The notes under the pieces are model-generated. The model made no database searches. It was given only the letters and a program-made list of their open reading frames with translations, and had not been told where the DNA came from. A DNA stretch of 42,280 nt, from positions 1 through 42,280 of the forward strand of contig NZ_JAYKTS010000034.1 in assembly GCF_037024155.1 (NCBI RefSeq), in the 5' to 3' direction. This DNA comes from Bacillus sp. 2205SS5-2. Lineage in GTDB: Bacteria; Bacillota; Bacilli; Bacillales; Bacillaceae_K. Below are positions 34,141-41,259 of the stretch, piece after piece (position 1 is the first letter of the stretch; every line of letters starts with the position of its first letter). The position numbers and the translations under genes were made by a program.

Positions 34141-34482
34141 ATGAATCTAGATTGGATTAAAATATTTGTTGCTGCTTTCTTTGAAGTTCTTTGGGTCAAT
34201 GGCTTAAAACATGCTGATAACTTTTGGACTTGGACTGGCACTATTATTGCTATCATCATTAGCTTTTATGTAATGATTATGGCGGGAAGAAAACTTCCTG
34301 TGGGAACTGTATATGCTGTTTTTGTGGGATTAGGTACAGTCGGAACTGTCTTTAGTGAGATAGTATTCTTTGGTGAACCATTTAAAACGGAAAAAATCCT
34401 TTTGATTTTACTTTTACTAGCAGGAGTAATTGGCTTGAAATTAGTGACAAAGGATAAAGTTCAGGAAGGTGATGAATCCTAA
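34141..34482 (+). CDS. SMR-family guanidinium exporter subunit
   Basis: A 113-residue protein with four transmembrane helices of the small multidrug resistance family. The key Glu13/14 of helix 1 lies in [13 protein letters not shown], with the W-x-x-x-L-K pattern of the Gdx/SugE group rather than Emr[17 protein letters not shown] is the helix 3 signature. Gdx proteins exchange guanidinium for protons. The next gene overlaps its stop by one base, so the two probably form a heterodimer like YkkC-YkkD. The frame is open to 34111, but ATG at 34141 has GGAGGTG at correct spacing and matches the family start. Confidence 0.93.
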   Translation: MNLDWIKIFVAAFFEVLWVNGLKHADNFWTWTGTIIAIIISFYVMIMAGRKLPVGTVYAVFVGLGTVGTVFSEIVFFGEPFKTEKILLILLLLAGVIGLKLVTKDKVQEGDES

Positions 34483-34796
34483 TGGCATGGATTTCTTTAA
34501 TCTTAGCAGGTCTCTTTGAAATGTTTGGTGTTACTATGATAAATAAATTGCATATAGACCAAAAGTGGCAATCCTTAGTTTTGTTACTTCTTGGGTTTGG
34601 ATTAAGTTTTATATTTCTTGCTTACGCAATGGAAACACTTCCTATGGGGACCGCTTATGCAATTTGGACTGGAATTGGTGCCTCTGGTGGAGCAATATTG
34701 GGAATGATTTTATACGGTGAACCTAAAGATTGGAAGAGGATCGTTTTTATTGCAATGATTTTAAGTGCAGCTATTGGACTAAAACTTGTTGCATAA
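34482..34796 (+). CDS. SMR-family guanidinium exporter subunit
   Basis: A 104-residue, four-helix SMR protein with the conserved Glu in GLFEMFGVTMINKL and the helix 3 signature GTAYAIWTGIGASGGAILGM. It starts at the last base of the preceding gene's stop (TAATG), a strong sign of coupled translation. The pair lies behind a guanidine-I riboswitch, so export of guanidinium is the expected role. A hairpin ATCAAGCCT/AGGCTTGAT at 34814-34851 follows, without a clear T-run, and may be a weak terminator. Confidence 0.93.
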   Translation: MAWISLILAGLFEMFGVTMINKLHIDQKWQSLVLLLLGFGLSFIFLAYAMETLPMGTAYAIWTGIGASGGAILGMILYGEPKDWKRIVFIAMILSAAIGLKLVA

Positions 34797-34928
34797 AAAT
34801 ATATATTGAAGATAAAATCAAGCCTAATTTTCATTTGAAACGAGGCTTGATTACCTCTATAGACTTCTTCTTTTTTTACTATATGTAGATACTTTTACAT
34901 GGGCAGTATACGTCCTTCTATTATTTAG

Positions 34929-35277
34929 GCTTTTTTTGTGAATATTGTTGCTCCTAGCACAAAGAAAAAACTGGAGGTAAGGTTTTTTGAGTTATTTTTT
35001 ACTTTATATGCAGTATTCCAAATGTTATTTTTTAGAAAGGCTGTTTTCGCAAAGTTTGTTGCTTTTCGCACTACTCTATAAACGTTGATACAGCTTTGTT
35101 TCGGGCATCATTTCGTCTGTTTTTGATGGAAATAACAATGAAATGGGCGATTTAATCAAAAATCAGGTGATTTAGCCACAATGTATACGGAAAGAGCCTT
35201 AAGAAAAGAGCACGATGTCATACAAGCCAAGGGTTTTACTCCTATTCGAAAGACCACAATCTTTGCGAAAACAGTCC
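34929..35277 (+). repeat. Dispersed repeat, subtype II, interrupted by a subtype I copy
   Basis: The left part (GGCTTTTTTTGTGAATATTG, TTGCTCCTAGCACAAAG, AGGTAAGGTTTTTT) ends at 35038. The right part starts again at 35199 with TTAAGAAAAGAGCACGATGT and runs through GGGTTTTACTCCTATTCGAA to CTTTGCGAAAACAGTCC. Removing the inner element restores a normal subtype II repeat of about 180 bp. No matching outer 8-bp flanks are seen. Confidence 0.88.
35039..35198 (+). repeat. MITE-like dispersed repeat, subtype I, nested in a subtype II copy
   Basis: A 160-bp copy, GGCTGTTTTCGCAAAGTTTG to CACAATGTATACGGAAAGAGCC. Its flanks TTTAGAAA (35031-35038) and TTAAGAAA (35199-35206) match 7 of 8. The interior shows CTATAAACGTTGATACAGC, TTTGTTTCGGGCATCATTTC and GGGCGATTTAATCAAAAATC. 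It is the best-preserved subtype I copy. Confidence 0.92.
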
Positions 35278-35492
35278 TGATTCACATGAACGATTAATGG
35301 CAAGGACAGTAGGACAATAGCTAAGCTATAACCGTAAAAAACTAGCTGAACAAATATCAACACACCTGAATCGCAAACAAAAAGAACACAGGAAAGATCC
35401 AAGCGGCTGAAACAACTAAAAACTTTCCTTTTCCTTAAAACCATAAATAATCCACCTAAAATTAATAAAAACGTAGAAGCATACTTTCTCAT
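35278..35492 (-). pseudogene. Possible small membrane-protein gene truncated by the dispersed repeat
   Basis: From ATG at 35492 (GAGGAG directly before it, too close to be good) the frame reads MRKYASTFLLILGGLFMVLR, then a basic stretch, then two hydrophobic segments ending YGYSLAIVLLSLPLIVH, before it runs into the repeat at 35277. The hydrophobic pattern looks protein-like and the repeat would have removed its C-terminus. I do not recognise a family, so it could also be chance. An overlapping frame at 35416-35709 is not convincing. A further tiny frame near 35750 (MIFILFLVGAYFIKHVSSKG) has CGAGGT upstream and is equally uncertain. Confidence 0.3.
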
Positions 35493-35604
35493 CTCCTCTA
35501 ATAAGTAATAGAAGCGATCTTAGATGACAGCATGGTGTTTTACGAAGAAGGGACGAAAATTGAATTAAAGAGAGCATACATGCTGATAGATAGAGCATGA
35601 CCAT

Positions 35605-35653
35605 AAAAAAAGGAACATGAATCATTAACAATCCTGATTCTTGTTCCTTTTTT
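35605..35653. terminator. Strong bidirectional terminator downstream of the hydrolase gene
   Basis: AAAAAAAGGAACATGAATCA and TGATTCTTGTTCCTTTTTTT form a 19-bp stem with one unpaired base. It lies about 250 bp past the minus-strand hydrolase stop and is its likeliest target. The 250 bp between (35654-35905) hold nothing I recognise. Confidence 0.85.
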
Positions 35654-35905
35654 ATTTCTGAGTGGAAACGTCCATTACTAAACAGCTGAATCCCCTTTAC
35701 TAGATACATGCTTTATAAAATATGCTCCAACCAAAAATAAAATAAAAATCATACCTCGATGCTCTCAACTAGAAGGCTTATACGTTTCTTTTGGAATTTG
35801 CTAAACGAGAAAATAATAGTCCCAGTTCATTTCTTTTTCATACTTCTCTTTGTCCCCTATTTATCCATATCAGAAAAGGAAGCATCATTGCCCCCTTTCA
35901 GTGCT

Positions 35906-37822
35906 TTAACTAGCGATTGTCGTTTTTTCGCTATTCCTCAAAGTAGATTTCTTTCCTCTTAACACTAGTGCCAAAATGATAACTAATGCACTTGCGATAT
36001 ATACGAACACACTGCCAGTAACGGATGCCTCTTGTCCAGCGTATTGAACTGCCTGACCAGCAACAATGTACCACGTAACAAGTAAGGCATTAATAAAGGC
36101 ACCTACATAAATCGTACCTGTTTTCCGATAAAAAAATGTAGAAATAGTAGCAACTAGGAAGTTAATGAAGATAAATTGGAATGCAACAATACTCAGTAAT
36201 GACTTCGCTACATCAATTTCTTCGGTAGTAAAGAGAGGGATGTAGAAAATCATGAGTAGGACAACAATTCCTAATGTATTGATTCCTACGTTGGCAAAAA
36301 ACCACTTCCACGCAGTTCCACGGTTTGTGGCACTTTCCCTTAAACGAAACTGTCCATGTAAAAGTGCCCCATTCACCAGGAAGAATAATAGGAATGGCGC
36401 TAAATATTTTACCATTATAAAAAATTGCGCCCAGTTCATTGGTTTAAATGCCATGACCCAAATACGGAAATCAACTAATAAAGTAGCATCTGCCACAATC
36501 GTTAGACCAAATAGTGCGCCTACAGAGTAAATAGCAAGTAAGGAAGATTTCCCAATCGCATGTAAGTTTAAATGGAAACTTTCTTTCGAATAAGATAATC
36601 CATAATTGTAAGATGCTGCTCCTTGTTTTTTGTTGCTTACAAAATGCCATACGGCAAATAGGACAGCGCCAATTATCGAATTAAACAACACCCAAATGAC
36701 AAAACCGTTTGTTAAAGACTGTGGCCAGAAGCTATTAACAGGTAACCACTCTGTTCCCCATTCTTGAAATTTGTAATAGGTTAAAGCCGGTACTGCAGCA
36801 GCGATAACGGCCCCAATTGCCCATGATCCCTTGGTTTTATAACCTTTATACGCTGGTATCGGCTGAACAATTGATTGAAAGAAGTTTGTACGTAATAAGT
36901 TGGCCGCAAAGGAAAATAAGAACATGATTGCTCCTATCATTGCACCCAGTGTACCAAACTCTTTTACTTTCCATATTTGATTGGTCGAATCAACGGGGTT
37001 TGGCGCAGGAATGGCTTGCTGTAAAAAGTCTAATACATAAGTAGTTGTTTCAGCAGACCAGTGATTGGATGGATGTGTTTCATCTGATATATACAATGTC
37101 CGTGCTGATTGATTGGCAAAAGACCCGTATAATTCATTAGGAGTTACAGTGTTTTCTGTGCCAAATACCTTTTTTAACTTATCTGTATCCACAATTTGCT
37201 TTGCTTGTGGAACTTCCCACATCAGTTTAGCAAATTCATCGTATTTACCAAACACAACCGCATAGTTAAATTCCGAATCTGCTGTTACTTCCCCAGCTCC
37301 AAATGTTTCTGTTGAAGAACCTACTTGAATCACGGTATGCACCCAATCAGGATGTGCATTCGCCGCTGCAAGCGTTGACCAGCCTCCCATTGAATGCCCT
37401 TCTACTGCAACTTGGTTTGTATCAACAAAGCCCAGCCCTCTTAAGTATGATAAACCAGCAATTGCACCACGTGATGTTAATTCAATCGGCTCTTGTTCAG
37501 AATAACCATGACCTTGCATATCCATTGCTAAAACAACATATCCACGTCTTGCAAACTCAATGTTAAATGCATCCTGTACCTCTCTTGTATTAATATATCC
37601 ATGCATGGTCAAGACTGCAGGGTGCTTTTCTGTTGGGTTCATGTTCGAAGGTGTAAATAATTTTGCGCTTAACATATTTCCATTATCTCCAACAAAACGA
37701 ACATCCTTAACTGTTACAGTACCTGAATTTGTTTGCACATTCTGCGCGACAAGACTTCCTACTAAAACAATAATTAATGAAATAATGACTGCCCAACGGC
37801 TAGAAAAAAAAGTTTTCCTCAA
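35906..37822 (-). CDS. Alpha/beta hydrolase fused to a multi-pass membrane domain
   Basis: About 638 residues. After a membrane anchor (residues about 10-28) comes an extracytoplasmic serine hydrolase domain of the S33/BAAT type to about residue 285. HPAVLTMHGYINTRE carries the oxyanion region, MDMQGHGYSEQEP follows, and VAVEGHSMGGWSTLA holds the nucleophile Ser. HPSNHWSAETTTYV probably gives the catalytic His. Residues about 290-630 contain about nine hydrophobic segments. The frame opens earlier (GTG at 37849), but TTG at 37822 has AGGGGGG six bases upstream. Substrate unknown; location in the membrane suggests lipids or a drug. A promoter with an attenuator-like terminator lies 270-390 bp upstream, with a dispersed repeat between. 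Confidence 0.85.
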   Translation of the reverse strand: MRKTFFSSRWAVIISLIIVLVGSLVAQNVQTNSGTVTVKDVRFVGDNGNMLSAKLFTPSNMNPTEKHPAVLTMHGYINTREVQDAFNIEFARRGYVVLAMDMQGHGYSEQEPIELTSRGAIAGLSYLRGLGFVDTNQVAVEGHSMGGWSTLAAANAHPDWVHTVIQVGSSTETFGAGEVTADSEFNYAVVFGKYDEFAKLMWEVPQAKQIVDTDKLKKVFGTENTVTPNELYGSFANQSARTLYISDETHPSNHWSAETTTYVLDFLQQAIPAPNPVDSTNQIWKVKEFGTLGAMIGAIMFLFSFAANLLRTNFFQSIVQPIPAYKGYKTKGSWAIGAVIAAAVPALTYYKFQEWGTEWLPVNSFWPQSLTNGFVIWVLFNSIIGAVLFAVWHFVSNKKQGAASYNYGLSYSKESFHLNLHAIGKSSLLAIYSVGALFGLTIVADATLLVDFRIWVMAFKPMNWAQFFIMVKYLAPFLLFFLVNGALLHGQFRLRESATNRGTAWKWFFANVGINTLGIVVLLMIFYIPLFTTEEIDVAKSLLSIVAFQFIFINFLVATISTFFYRKTGTIYVGAFINALLVTWYIVAGQAVQYAGQEASVTGSVFVYIASALVIILALVLRGKKSTLRNSEKTTIAS

Positions 37823-37880
37823 GCTTATCCCCCCTAATTTTATTCGCACTTCACGGAAACGATTTCATTTTTTTATTGAA

Positions 37881-38040
37881 GGTGTGTTCTTAAAGTTTAT
37901 TACTTTTCATACCAATCTATTTACTAGGGTATGGCTTTGTTTCGGGACAACTTTTCGTCTATTTTCGCTGAAATCAGCAGTAAAATAGTGAATTCAATCT
38001 AAAATTTGATTAAATAGAAACACTCTATACGAAAAGAACC
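37881..38040 (+). repeat. MITE-like dispersed repeat, subtype I, in the leader of the hydrolase gene
   Basis: A 160-bp diverged copy, GGTGTGTTCTTAAAGTTTAT to CACTCTATACGAAAAGAACC. The interior has GTATGGCTTTGTTTCGGGAC, TTTTCGTCTATTTTCGCTGA and TCTAAAATTTGATTAAATAG. Its last 80 bases are nearly identical to those of the copy at 38305-38448. The flanks match at only half the positions. Confidence 0.85.
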
Positions 38041-38093
38041 TTTACTAAAACTCTTCACTTCCCTCCTTTACCAGAGTGAAATAGAATGGATAC

Positions 38094-38147
38094 AAAAAGC
38101 CTCACATAATATGCTTTTCCTTTATAGAAAAAGCACTATTATGTGAG
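38094..38147 (-). terminator. Terminator/attenuator in the leader of the hydrolase gene
   Basis: On the minus strand CTCACATAATAGTGCTTTTTC and GGAAAAGCATATTATGTGAG pair over about 18 positions, followed by GCTTTTTG. It lies only about 40 bases after a predicted transcription start, with no complete gene before it, so it may act as an attenuator or end a short RNA. Confidence 0.75.
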
Positions 38148-38154
38148 ACTCCAT
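38122..38154 (-). CDS. Possible 10-residue leader peptide overlapping the attenuator stem
   Basis: ATG at 38154 opens MESHIIVLFL and stops at TAA 38122-38124. GGAG lies three bases before the ATG, which is tighter than usual. Codons 4 to 9 form the 5' arm of the terminator stem, so a ribosome moving or pausing there would change its folding. This is the layout of ribosome-controlled attenuators in front of antibiotic-response genes. One short frame proves nothing by itself. Confidence 0.35.
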   Translation of the reverse strand: MESHIIVLFL

Positions 38155-38185
38155 TTTCTCCATTCACAATTATTAACTTAGTACA

Positions 38186-38215
38186 ACTATATCTCTTTTC
38201 AAAATTAAATGTCAA
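38186..38215 (-). promoter_or_regulatory. Promoter upstream of the attenuator and hydrolase gene
   Basis: TTGACA, 18 bases, TATAGT on the minus strand. Transcription would start near 38179 and meet the terminator about 40 bases later. Confidence 0.65.
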
Positions 38216-38304
38216 GAATTTTCTGAATATTTAATTGTATTATTTTCAAAAGGTAGTTCCTCAGGTAAACAAGATGTGGTCCTTGATTTCTTTCCTCTGA
38301 CTCT

Positions 38305-38448
38305 TATTTCTTTTCGCAACTGGATAGATGCAGTTAAAAAGATAGATATCATAGCAGCTTTTCGTCTATTTTTGCTGAAAATCAGCAGTGAAATAGTGAA
38401 TTCAATCTAAAATTTGATTAAATAGAAACACTCTATACGAAAGAAGCC
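38305..38448 (+). repeat. Dispersed repeat, subtype I, left end degenerate
   Basis: The right 85 bases (CTTTTCGTCTATTTTTGCTG, CAGTGAAATAGTGAATTCAA, CTAAAATTTGATTAAATAGA, CTCTATACGAAAGAAGCC) match the copy at 37881-38040 almost base for base. Further left only TTTCTTTTCGCAACTGGATA is recognisable. The true left end may lie near 38258. Confidence 0.7.
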
Positions 38449-38497
38449 TAATATTAAGGGTTTGACGTATAATTTATTATTCCAATCTTATACTAAA

Positions 38498-38642
38498 GCT
38501 GTATTCGCCAAGATTATGGCTTTTTGCTCTTTTCCTAACGAGAAATTTTTGATTTTTAAACACAAAGTAAGAAATAGCTCCAGAAAACCTTACTGCTTGC
38601 TTTTTCTTTGTGCTAGGAGCAATAAAATTCACGAAAAGAGCT
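38498..38642 (-). repeat. MITE-like dispersed repeat, subtype II, reversed
   Basis: A 145-bp copy from GCTGTATTCGCCAAGATTAT to TGCTAGGAGCAATAAAATTC and ACGAAAAGAGCT. It is flanked by ATACTAAA (38490-38497) and ATACTATA (38643-38650), 7 of 8 matching. The right flank lies 20 bases before the ribosome binding site of the small protein gene at 38675, so the insertion may have altered its promoter. Confidence 0.85.
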
Positions 38643-38674
38643 ATACTATACAAAAATAGAAAGGAGCGATACTA

Positions 38675-38857
38675 TTGGCCAAACGGACCAAGAAAAACGA
38701 CGCTGAACAAAAAAACAAAAAAGGATTTGACTCGAGCACGATCGATTCAGAGTTTTCTCAAGAATTAGGTAGTGCAGCAGCCAATCAGGCACATAAAGAA
38801 AAAGCGAAAAAAGAAAAAGAATCCAAAAATCAGGGTGAATGGAAAGGTATGCATTAA
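38675..38857 (+). CDS. Small hydrophilic, Lys/Glu-rich protein of unknown function
   Basis: A 60-residue protein opening with TTG at 38675, seven bases after AAAGGAG, so it is very likely translated. It is highly charged: an N-terminal basic stretch (MAKRTKKNDAEQKNKK), the middle DSEFSQELGSAAANQAHKEK, and a Lys/Glu tail ending GEWKGMH. No membrane segment and no Cys. The middle recalls small acid-soluble spore proteins of the gamma type (EFAxE with Ala/Gln), but the match is loose and I would not name it so. A hairpin follows four bases after the stop. Confidence 0.65.
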   Translation: MAKRTKKNDAEQKNKKGFDSSTIDSEFSQELGSAAANQAHKEKAKKEKESKNQGEWKGMH

Positions 38858-38860
38858 CTA

Positions 38861-38921
38861 AGTGCCAGTCACTCCCCCAAGCGTATCGATGATCGACACA
38901 ACACGGTAAGTGACTGGCACT
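38861..38921. repeat. Long-range hairpin AGTGCCAGTCACT / AGTGACTGGCACT
   Basis: Two exact 13-base arms are 35 bases apart, with no T-run on either strand. Similar GTGCC..GGCAC dyads are common between Bacillus genes and may be REP-type sequences. It could also end transcription of the small protein gene. Confidence 0.55.
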
Positions 38922-38934
38922 AAACACTTGGGAA

Positions 38935-38957
38935 ACCAGAGGGACTGTCCCCTTGGT
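38935..38957. repeat. REP-like palindrome ACCAGAGGGAC..GTCCCCTTGGT
   Basis: A 23-base imperfect palindrome just past the nucleotidyltransferase stop. Nearly the same sequence, with the same ACCAGAGGGAC start, is found at 40263-40285 in the end of a permease gene. Confidence 0.55.
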
Positions 38958-38980
38958 CTCTTGGTCAGCAACATAGAACA

Positions 38981-39601
38981 TTACGTTGTTAAGTAGTCGA
39001 TCCATTTCGAAACATGATTATGTTCATTCGGTTCATTGAACGCCTTTTGAATAAGGTAATAGCCTTCAGAATCATTCTCTTTGAGCCAAGTGAATGACTT
39101 CTTCGGACCTAAATACCAGCGACCGTTAAGTTCAAAATAGATTTCCAAGCTTTCTTTTAACATCCAGTGAAAACGATAGTTTCCTTCAAGATCTCCTTTT
39201 CTAGACCTCTTTTCCATCTTCTGAAGCCATCTCCTTAAAAAAACCTTCTCATCTAAAGATAGTTTCTCAGGTCCATCAGCAAATACACGCTGAACATTCT
39301 CTATAAACGGGCTAGCTTTATCGTGCTCATCAAGCAGAATTTCAGCTTGATCCAATTTCAAAAATTGGTCGTAATTGTTCATATCACTGGTTGGATGAAT
39401 CCATACGTCCAACTGCTTTCCTTTAAAAAGACCTACTTCGTTATACTGTTCCATTAAATTGGTAAACCCGATTAAATCAATATCACTCTCATTTGTGTGG
39501 TCTCCTGTTACATAAGAACCGTATAAGAGTATCGTATGGCAACCATATTTTTCTTTGATATGTGCCGTGATATCAAGCAGTAATTTTTCATTATCTATCA
39601 T
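38981..39601 (-). CDS. Nucleotidyltransferase-fold protein
   Basis: A 206-residue cytoplasmic protein. Residues about 10-75 hold the minimal nucleotidyltransferase core: LLYGSYVTGDHTNESDIDLI, with the GS motif followed by D-x-D, and a third acidic residue in KQLDVWIHP. The C-terminal 110 residues are helical (LRRWLQKMEKRSRKGDLEGN, MLKESLEIYFELNGRWYLGP), like the substrate-binding part of aminoglycoside or lincosamide nucleotidyltransferases and of MNT-like proteins. The ATG has AGGGAG 12 bases upstream. No HEPN toxin gene is beside it. It might modify a drug, nucleotide or protein; the target is unknown. Confidence 0.85.
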   Translation of the reverse strand: MIDNEKLLLDITAHIKEKYGCHTILLYGSYVTGDHTNESDIDLIGFTNLMEQYNEVGLFKGKQLDVWIHPTSDMNNYDQFLKLDQAEILLDEHDKASPFIENVQRVFADGPEKLSLDEKVFLRRWLQKMEKRSRKGDLEGNYRFHWMLKESLEIYFELNGRWYLGPKKSFTWLKENDSEGYYLIQKAFNEPNEHNHVSKWIDYLTT

Positions 39602-39857
39602 AATACGTTTTAGCTCCCTCCTTTTATCTGTATAATTAAATGTTAGCCTTTCTCTGTCCCCTCATAATCAGCAAGCACTTTCATAGGGATTGATCTAGTT
39701 CCTCAAAGTAATTAATAAGATAGCGGAACAGTTCCTTTGTGTCACAATAGAAATTAACCTATCCTGTATTTCTTGGTTAATAATCATTATTAAAAAGAGC
39801 TATAGTAAAACATTAGCTTGATCTACGGATAATCATCATGATTAACACTCCATTTAT

Positions 39858-40172
39858 TTATACCAAATAAGCCATTGGATTCCAAGGTGTTATCCAAATA
39901 GCCCCTAAGCCTACCAGTAATACGATCCCCCTAGAGCATCGAATAATAAAAATAGCATCAGCCGGTTTGTATGGTAGCAAATTAATCGCTTTTAAAGACA
40001 GAATGCCAAAAAGGATTACAGCAGTTCCAGTCCCTAAAAACATCTCCACAAATATCTTCTGAAAGATCGAATCAAGTTCTTCAAAATACCGTTTGATATT
40101 AAAAGTAAACAGGTTATGCAAGCTTCCTAAAACAATAATTGATATAGACAGACCTCTCAGCCATTTTTTCAT
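39858..40172 (-). CDS. Small uncharacterised membrane protein
   Basis: A 104-residue protein with three hydrophobic segments: about 5-24 (LRGLSISIIVLGSLHNLF), 38-62 (KIFVEMFLGTGTAVILFGIL) and 75-98 (IIRCSRGIVLLVGLGAIWIT). AAGAGGAG lies seven bases before the ATG. I do not recognise the family. It lies 56 bp downstream of the permease genes on the same strand and may be co-transcribed with them. Confidence 0.6.
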   Translation of the reverse strand: MKKWLRGLSISIIVLGSLHNLFTFNIKRYFEELDSIFQKIFVEMFLGTGTAVILFGILSLKAINLLPYKPADAIFIIRCSRGIVLLVGLGAIWITPWNPMAYLV

Positions 40173-40228
40173 TTTTTTCTCCTCTTTTACAATAGTTGTT
40201 TACCCATTTTTTTTAAAGTTTGATAACA

Positions 40229-40780
40229 CTAATAGTCTTTACTCTGATCTTTTTGTTGCAGGACCAGAGGGACCTTCCCCCTGGTTTCCCTGGTTTCGTA
40301 AATTTTCTCGAATATGACACCCAATAGATAGGAGAAGATTAGACCGAAACAAATATGAATTAGTGTAAACTTTACTCCAAAATAATCCAATTCATATATT
40401 ACAACGGGTAGTTTAGCAGTCGACCATACCCCTAAAAAAAAGACAATATACCGCAAACTTGCCCCCTTTTTGAGAAAAAGCACCGCTATGGGGAAAGCTA
40501 CATATAAAGGTCCTGCAGCAATTGCACCTAATAAAAGCGTGAAAAAAATGCCATAGAATCCAGCTTTTTTACCCATATATTTTATTAGTGTTTCTTTCTC
40601 TACCCATTTGTCTAATAAACCTACCAATATTAAGACAGGGGGGAGCAACAATAACATATCTAGAATGCTAGTTCCAGTTAATTGTGTTGCTTCCCACCCT
40701 CTAAAAGGGTCCATCATAGTAAGTATAATTAGACCCATTAATAAAATGAATAAGAAACGATATTTTTTGATTTTTTTCAT
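40229..40780 (-). CDS. Permease subunit, second half of a two-gene UPF0718/DUF318-like transporter
   Basis: About 183 residues with four to five hydrophobic segments. LLGAIAAGPLYVAFPIAVLF (near residue 88) and RYIVFFLGVWSTAKLPVVIY resemble the repeated GxxxGPxxxxP helices of DUF318 permeases. The frame is open to 40795, but ATG at 40780 overlaps the previous stop as ATGA and gives the normal MKKIKK start. The last 25 residues (ETRETRGKVPLVLQQKDQSK) are hydrophilic and encoded partly by a REP-like palindrome at 40263-40285, so the native C-terminus may have been replaced. Substrate unknown. Confidence 0.78.
   Translation of the reverse strand: MKKIKKYRFLFILLMGLIILTMMDPFRGWEATQLTGTSILDMLLLLPPVLILVGLLDKWVEKETLIKYMGKKAGFYGIFFTLLLGAIAAGPLYVAFPIAVLFLKKGASLRYIVFFLGVWSTAKLPVVIYELDYFGVKFTLIHICFGLIFSYLLGVIFEKIYETRETRGKVPLVLQQKDQSKDY
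40263..40285. repeat. REP-like palindrome inside the permease reading frame
   Basis: ACCAGAGGGACCTTCCCCCTGGT is a 23-base imperfect palindrome closely like the one at 38935-38957. It lies within the last 20 codons of the permease gene. Confidence 0.55.
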
Positions 40781-41259
40781 GCCATCACCACCCAAATAAG
40801 GAAGGAGAAGATAACAGACATTAAAACGGCGGCTGCATTTCGAGCGTACGCAAAGCTTCGTCCAAAGATTTTTTGTTCCATAGGCAAAGTTATGACCCCA
40901 ACTGCCATAAATGATGCCATTAATGCAGCTACTTGAGGAAGACCTGCACCATTTTGGACCAGTGTAGCCCCAAGTGGGAAGACAACAAAGCTCGGTATTA
41001 TTGAAACGGAACCGATTATTGTAGAGTAAACAATACCTAGAATTCCAGATTTCTCTCCAATTATTGAAGAGATTAAAGATGGTGTTAATACAGATAACGA
41101 CAGTCCTACAAAAAGCATAATTGCTAATACATCAGGCATAATGTTAATAAACATTTTCCATGACTTTAAAAGAGCCTCTTTCGTCTTACTTTTATTTTTG
41201 GAAAAAGAAATAAAAGTAAGAATGATAGCTACAGCGTAAAGAATAGCCCCATTAATCAT
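40777..41259 (-). CDS. Permease subunit, first half of a two-gene UPF0718/DUF318-like transporter
   Basis: A 160-residue membrane protein with four to five segments. IMLFVGLSLSVLTPSLISSI, IGSVSIIPSFVVFPLGATLV and FMAVGVITLPMEQKIFGRSF recall the half-repeats of DUF318 permeases, where Pro-rich helices follow Gly-rich ones. It overlaps the PadR gene by eight bases and the second half by four, so all three are coupled. AAAGGAGTCGG lies upstream within the PadR gene. The two halves probably form one transporter; the cargo is unknown. Confidence 0.78.
   Translation of the reverse strand: MINGAILYAVAIILTFISFSKNKSKTKEALLKSWKMFINIMPDVLAIMLFVGLSLSVLTPSLISSIIGEKSGILGIVYSTIIGSVSIIPSFVVFPLGATLVQNGAGLPQVAALMASFMAVGVITLPMEQKIFGRSFAYARNAAAVLMSVIFSFLIWVVMA

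Noticed and set aside
35416-35709. 97-codon minus-strand frame
   Set aside because: It contains both arms of a strong terminator and has no coding character or good start.
36252-36530. Plus-strand frame inside the hydrolase gene
   Set aside because: It is a shadow of the minus-strand membrane domain; no start signal.
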